From Marinilabiliales bacterium (GTDB taxonomy: Bacteria; Bacteroidota; Bacteroidia; Bacteroidales; BM523): a DNA stretch of 7,570 nt. This document shows, piece after piece, positions 5,711-7,570 of the stretch. Below the pieces are notes generated by a model. The model was not told the DNA's origin, ran no database searches, and was given only the letters and a program-made list of their open reading frames with translations. Position 1 is the stretch's first letter. Each line of letters begins with the position of its first letter. A program made the position numbers and the translations under genes. Location: positions 1 through 7,570 of the forward strand of contig PKSZ01000364.1 of the NCBI GenBank assembly GCA_002869425.1. The letters run 5' to 3'.

Positions 5711-7126
5711 TTAATCATTTTCTGCAAATATAGTTGCAGTATAAATATACATTTCAGCTGTTTTCCATCCTTCCCAGCCCAGTCCTGCTTTATCCCTGGA
5801 GCAATGACCTAAAAACTCTTCTTTACTCCAATCTGTTTCAGCTGCTACCTGTGGCAAAAAAGTTCCTGTATTAAAACCCTTTTTAATATAAATCCCGTGT
5901 TTCACAAGTTCAATGTCATCACTTGTTTCAATCTTTTTCATTGGACTTAATACTGAAATTTCAATCTCTACATCTTCCATATCATCCATTTTTAACGTTG
6001 GAAAACGAGAATCTTTTGTGGCTGCAGCAATTGCCATCTCCTGCACAATTGAATACAATGGCTCATCAGCAGTAAAACGACCAATACATCCTCTTAATTT
6101 ACCGTTCTTATGCAACGTAACGAAAGCACCACATTTTATTATTATTTCATCCGATAAAGTACCCGGGTCGGGCACTACTTTCTCACCTTTATCCAAATAC
6201 ATTTCAATGGTTTTCCTAGCCAGGTTTAAAAGTTGCTTTTTTGATGATTCTGACAATTTAAATTCACTACTGGGATGAGTGGTTTCAGTTAATACGATTG
6301 ACCAATACCCCACTACCCTGGTTTTATCTCCACTTATGTCTCCTGAGTTCCTGTATTCAACCAAATCATATGTATACCTTTCATTTACTGATGATAAATA
6401 TAATAAGGTGAGAACTGAGGACCATCCACACATTCCTGTTGCTAATCCAGGCATATTCATTTTTTTATGATCTCTCAAAAGCTTCTGAAGTTCACTAGGT
6501 TTGTTTTTCAAAATAGTCTTTGCAGTCAACTCATCCACATTAACAGCATCTGTATAACCAGGATAATGTGAGAAATCTGTACTGATAACGAACAAATTTT
6601 CTTCCGTAAAATATGGTTGAAGAATTTCGGCAAGCCTCTTGCTAACCGATGCATCACTTGCTCCTATTACAAGAGGAACAATTCTCAGGTTTTCACCATA
6701 TATCTTTTGCAAAAAGGGCAATTGTACTTCAAGGCTATGCTCCTCCTCATGAATTTCATCTTTCGAATATATGATATCATAATCCAAAAGAGAATCAACA
6801 ATTTCCATATTTGTTTCAACCTCTCCCAAAGGTGTTACATAATTTCCTTTCGAATATATCGACACTCCGCCAAAGGCATACCTGTGGCTGGAAGCAAGTA
6901 TAAATACATTACGATACTGTTTTGTTGTATCCAACTGTTTATAACCAGATGCCGCAACCTGTCCCGAAAACACATATCCGGCATGCGGAGCGATTACAGC
7001 CCTGATGTTCTTTACATCAATTTTATCTGCTTGTTTAAAATATAAATCCAGTTGTTGATTTAGCTCTTCTTTATGTAAAGGATAAAACTGCCCTGCAAAA
7101 ACAGGCTTTCGATTTTTTTTACTCAT
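5711..7126 (-). CDS. amrBA: AmmeMemoRadiSam system proteins B and A fused (Memo-like + AMMECR1)
   Basis: A 471-residue two-domain protein. The N-terminal Memo-like domain (about 5-280) opens with KPVFAGQFYP and keeps the metal-site triad corresponding to human MEMO1 His49, His81 and Cys244: His48 in APHAGYVFSG, His81 in ASSHRYAFGG and Cys233 in TGMCGWSS. Other conserved blocks are HEEEHSLEVQLPFL (126-139) and STDFSHY (182-188). The C-terminal AMMECR1 domain (about 290-470) carries GAFVTLHKNGKLRGCIG (333-349), with the family's LRGCIG motif, then KDSRFP, EIEISVLSP, FLPQVAAET and DKAGLG. Both halves look intact. Family links among Memo, AMMECR1 and a radical SAM enzyme are established by co-occurrence; the chemical role is not settled to my knowledge. 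ATG 7126 is preferred: a GAGGG lies 7 bases before it and MSKKNRKPVFAG is a usual N-terminus. An in-frame extension to TTG 7228 would add a signal-peptide-like segment. Divergent from the radical SAM gene at 7285. Confidence 0.92.
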   Translation of the reverse strand: MSKKNRKPVFAGQFYPLHKEELNQQLDLYFKQADKIDVKNIRAVIAPHAGYVFSGQVAASGYKQLDTTKQYRNVFILASSHRYAFGGVSIYSKGNYVTPLGEVETNMEIVDSLLDYDIIYSKDEIHEEEHSLEVQLPFLQKIYGENLRIVPLVIGASDASVSKRLAEILQPYFTEENLFVISTDFSHYPGYTDAVNVDELTAKTILKNKPSELQKLLRDHKKMNMPGLATGMCGWSSVLTLLYLSSVNERYTYDLVEYRNSGDISGDKTRVVGYWSIVLTETTHPSSEFKLSESSKKQLLNLARKTIEMYLDKGEKVVPDPGTLSDEIIIKCGAFVTLHKNGKLRGCIGRFTADEPLYSIVQEMAIAAATKDSRFPTLKMDDMEDVEIEISVLSPMKKIETSDDIELVKHGIYIKKGFNTGTFLPQVAAETDWSKEEFLGHCSRDKAGLGWEGWKTAEMYIYTATIFAEND

Positions 7127-7228
7127 AGTATTTCCCTCATTTAATTGTATTCTCTCAGTTTGAGAATTACTTCCTGTCTGCATGAACAGAAATAACAATA
7201 TTGCAAATATTTGTTTACGTGTTTTCAA
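7127..7228 (-). other. in-frame upstream extension of amrBA resembling a signal peptide
   Basis: From TTG 7228 the amrBA frame runs open for 34 further codons. It encodes a basic n-region (KTRKQ), a 10-residue hydrophobic core (IFAILLFLFM) and a polar c-region (QTGSNSQ) with a plausible signal peptidase I site after SNS. The same frame stays open back to 7282. If translated, the fusion protein would be exported. Against it: the start would be TTG, whereas ATG 7126 has a GAGGG ribosome-binding sequence. Confidence 0.35.
7134..7138 (-). promoter_or_regulatory. GAGGG ribosome binding site deciding the amrBA start
   Basis: Minus-strand GAGGG lies 7 bases before ATG 7126. Shine-Dalgarno sequences are uncommon in this phylum, so its presence favours this ATG over the upstream TTG codons, though it could be chance within an extended coding region. 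Confidence 0.4.
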
Positions 7229-7255
7229 TATATTGTAACTTAGCCATACATGCTG

Positions 7256-7273
7256 TTTTGTAAAGTTACAAAA
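7256..7273. promoter_or_regulatory. 18-base perfect inverted repeat in the amrBA/amrS divergent region
   Basis: TTTTGTAA and TTACAAAA flank a 2-base centre (AG), ending 11 bases before the amrS ATG at 7285. A further half-site, TTGTAA, occurs at 7233-7238. The perfect dyad looks like a site for a dimeric regulator controlling one or both divergent transcripts. I do not recognise a specific regulator; a CRP/FNR-family protein is one possibility only. Confidence 0.45.
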
Positions 7274-7284
7274 ACGAGACAAAA

Positions 7285-7570
7285 ATGAAGACTATTTACA
7301 ATCATAAACCACACAAAGAAGCCTCTTTCTATACAAGGAACAACAATAATGTTATTTGCAATCTTTGCCCTCACAAGTGCAATCTTACTGAGGGACAGAC
7401 GGGCATTTGCCGAACAAGAAAAAACATTGGAGGCACTCTTCTCAATACTGCCTTTGGAAAAGTCTGCGCAATACATACCGACCCTATCGAAAAAAAACCA
7501 TTATATCACTTTTATCCATCGAAAGAGGTTCTTAGCTTATCGACAGCAGGATGTAATCTACGATGCTTAA
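7285..7570 (+). CDS. amrS: AmmeMemoRadiSam system radical SAM enzyme, N-terminal part (cut by window edge)
   Basis: The first 95 residues of the radical SAM partner of Memo and AMMECR1; the gene continues past the right edge. ATG 7285 opens MKTIYNHKPHKEASFY, normal for the family. A conserved N-terminal cysteine cluster follows: Cys25, Cys28 and Cys32 in CNLCPHKC and Cys42 in GQTGICRTR, the layout also seen in the pyruvate formate-lyase-activating-like group to which this family is related. At the end, STAGCNLRC (86-94) supplies Cys90 and Cys94 of the CxxxCxxC motif that holds the 4Fe-4S cluster cleaving S-adenosylmethionine; the third cysteine would be just outside. Divergent from amrBA, with 158 bases between the ATG starts, so the two are probably regulated together. 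The enzyme is expected to be cytoplasmic and oxygen-sensitive. Substrate and product are unknown. A weak GAGA lies about 7 bases before the ATG. Confidence 0.9.
   Translation, partial: MKTIYNHKPHKEASFYTRNNNNVICNLCPHKCNLTEGQTGICRTRKNIGGTLLNTAFGKVCAIHTDPIEKKPLYHFYPSKEVLSLSTAGCNLRCL

Noticed and set aside
7204..7213. CAAATATTTG palindrome as a two-way -7 element
   Set aside because: On each strand it misses one fixed position of TAnnTTTG and has no -33 partner; a 10-base AT-rich palindrome is likely by chance.
7349..7570. Open plus-strand frame reading MLFAIFALTSAILL
   Set aside because: It looks membrane-like but lies out of frame inside the radical SAM gene, whose cysteine motifs are unambiguous.
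1..7570. CRISPR arrays, insertion sequences, phage or toxin-antitoxin genes, tRNAs
   Set aside because: Looked for on both strands; no spaced long repeats, transposase motifs, terminal inverted repeats or tRNA-like cloverleaf sequences seen.

Overview
The window reads as chromosomal DNA from an AT-rich member of the Bacteroidota, most likely Bacteroidales/Marinilabiliales-like (inference). Supporting signs are an IPExxxVDY-family protein (a Bacteroidota-restricted family), an RprX/RprY-like two-component pair in the order kinase-regulator, matches to the Bacteroidota -7 promoter element TAnnTTTG, and mostly absent Shine-Dalgarno sequences. No tRNA, rRNA, CRISPR array, insertion sequence or phage gene is visible.

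Layout. Bases 1-1128 (+) hold the 3' part of a GT4-type glycosyltransferase whose start is lost or disturbed near the left edge. It converges, with 3 bases between, on a minus-strand pair: an IPExxxVDY-family protein (2195-2617) followed by an M42 metallo-aminopeptidase (1132-2184). The divergent region 2618-2854 is dense in signals. These are a minus-strand intrinsic terminator in the leader of the minus-strand pair, a minus-strand -7 element, a 16-base palindrome, four direct repeats at exactly 10-bp spacing, an inverted repeat, and a perfect plus-strand -7 element only 4 bases before the kinase ATG. Bases 2855-5158 (+) encode an RprX-like sensor histidine kinase and an RprY-like OmpR-family regulator.

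The right third (5193-7570) is the most interesting part. It holds the AmmeMemoRadiSam system: a single polypeptide fusing the Memo-like protein (system protein B) to an AMMECR1 domain (system protein A) on the minus strand, and, divergently on the plus strand, the start of the partner radical SAM enzyme, cut by the window edge. An 18-base perfect inverted repeat lies between them, just before the radical SAM start. A YbaK/ProXp-ala-type aminoacyl-tRNA deacylase follows the fusion gene by 14 bases and is probably co-transcribed. The three AmmeMemoRadiSam families occur together widely in prokaryotes, and two have human relatives (MEMO1, AMMECR1). I know of no firmly settled bacterial function for them, so this is the best candidate for an undescribed system here.

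Main uncertainties: the true 5' end of the glycosyltransferase (a 6-A run may hide a frameshift), whether the Memo-AMMECR1 fusion carries a signal peptide from an upstream TTG start, and whether the minus-strand terminator makes a small RNA or attenuates the IPExxxVDY/M42 transcript.
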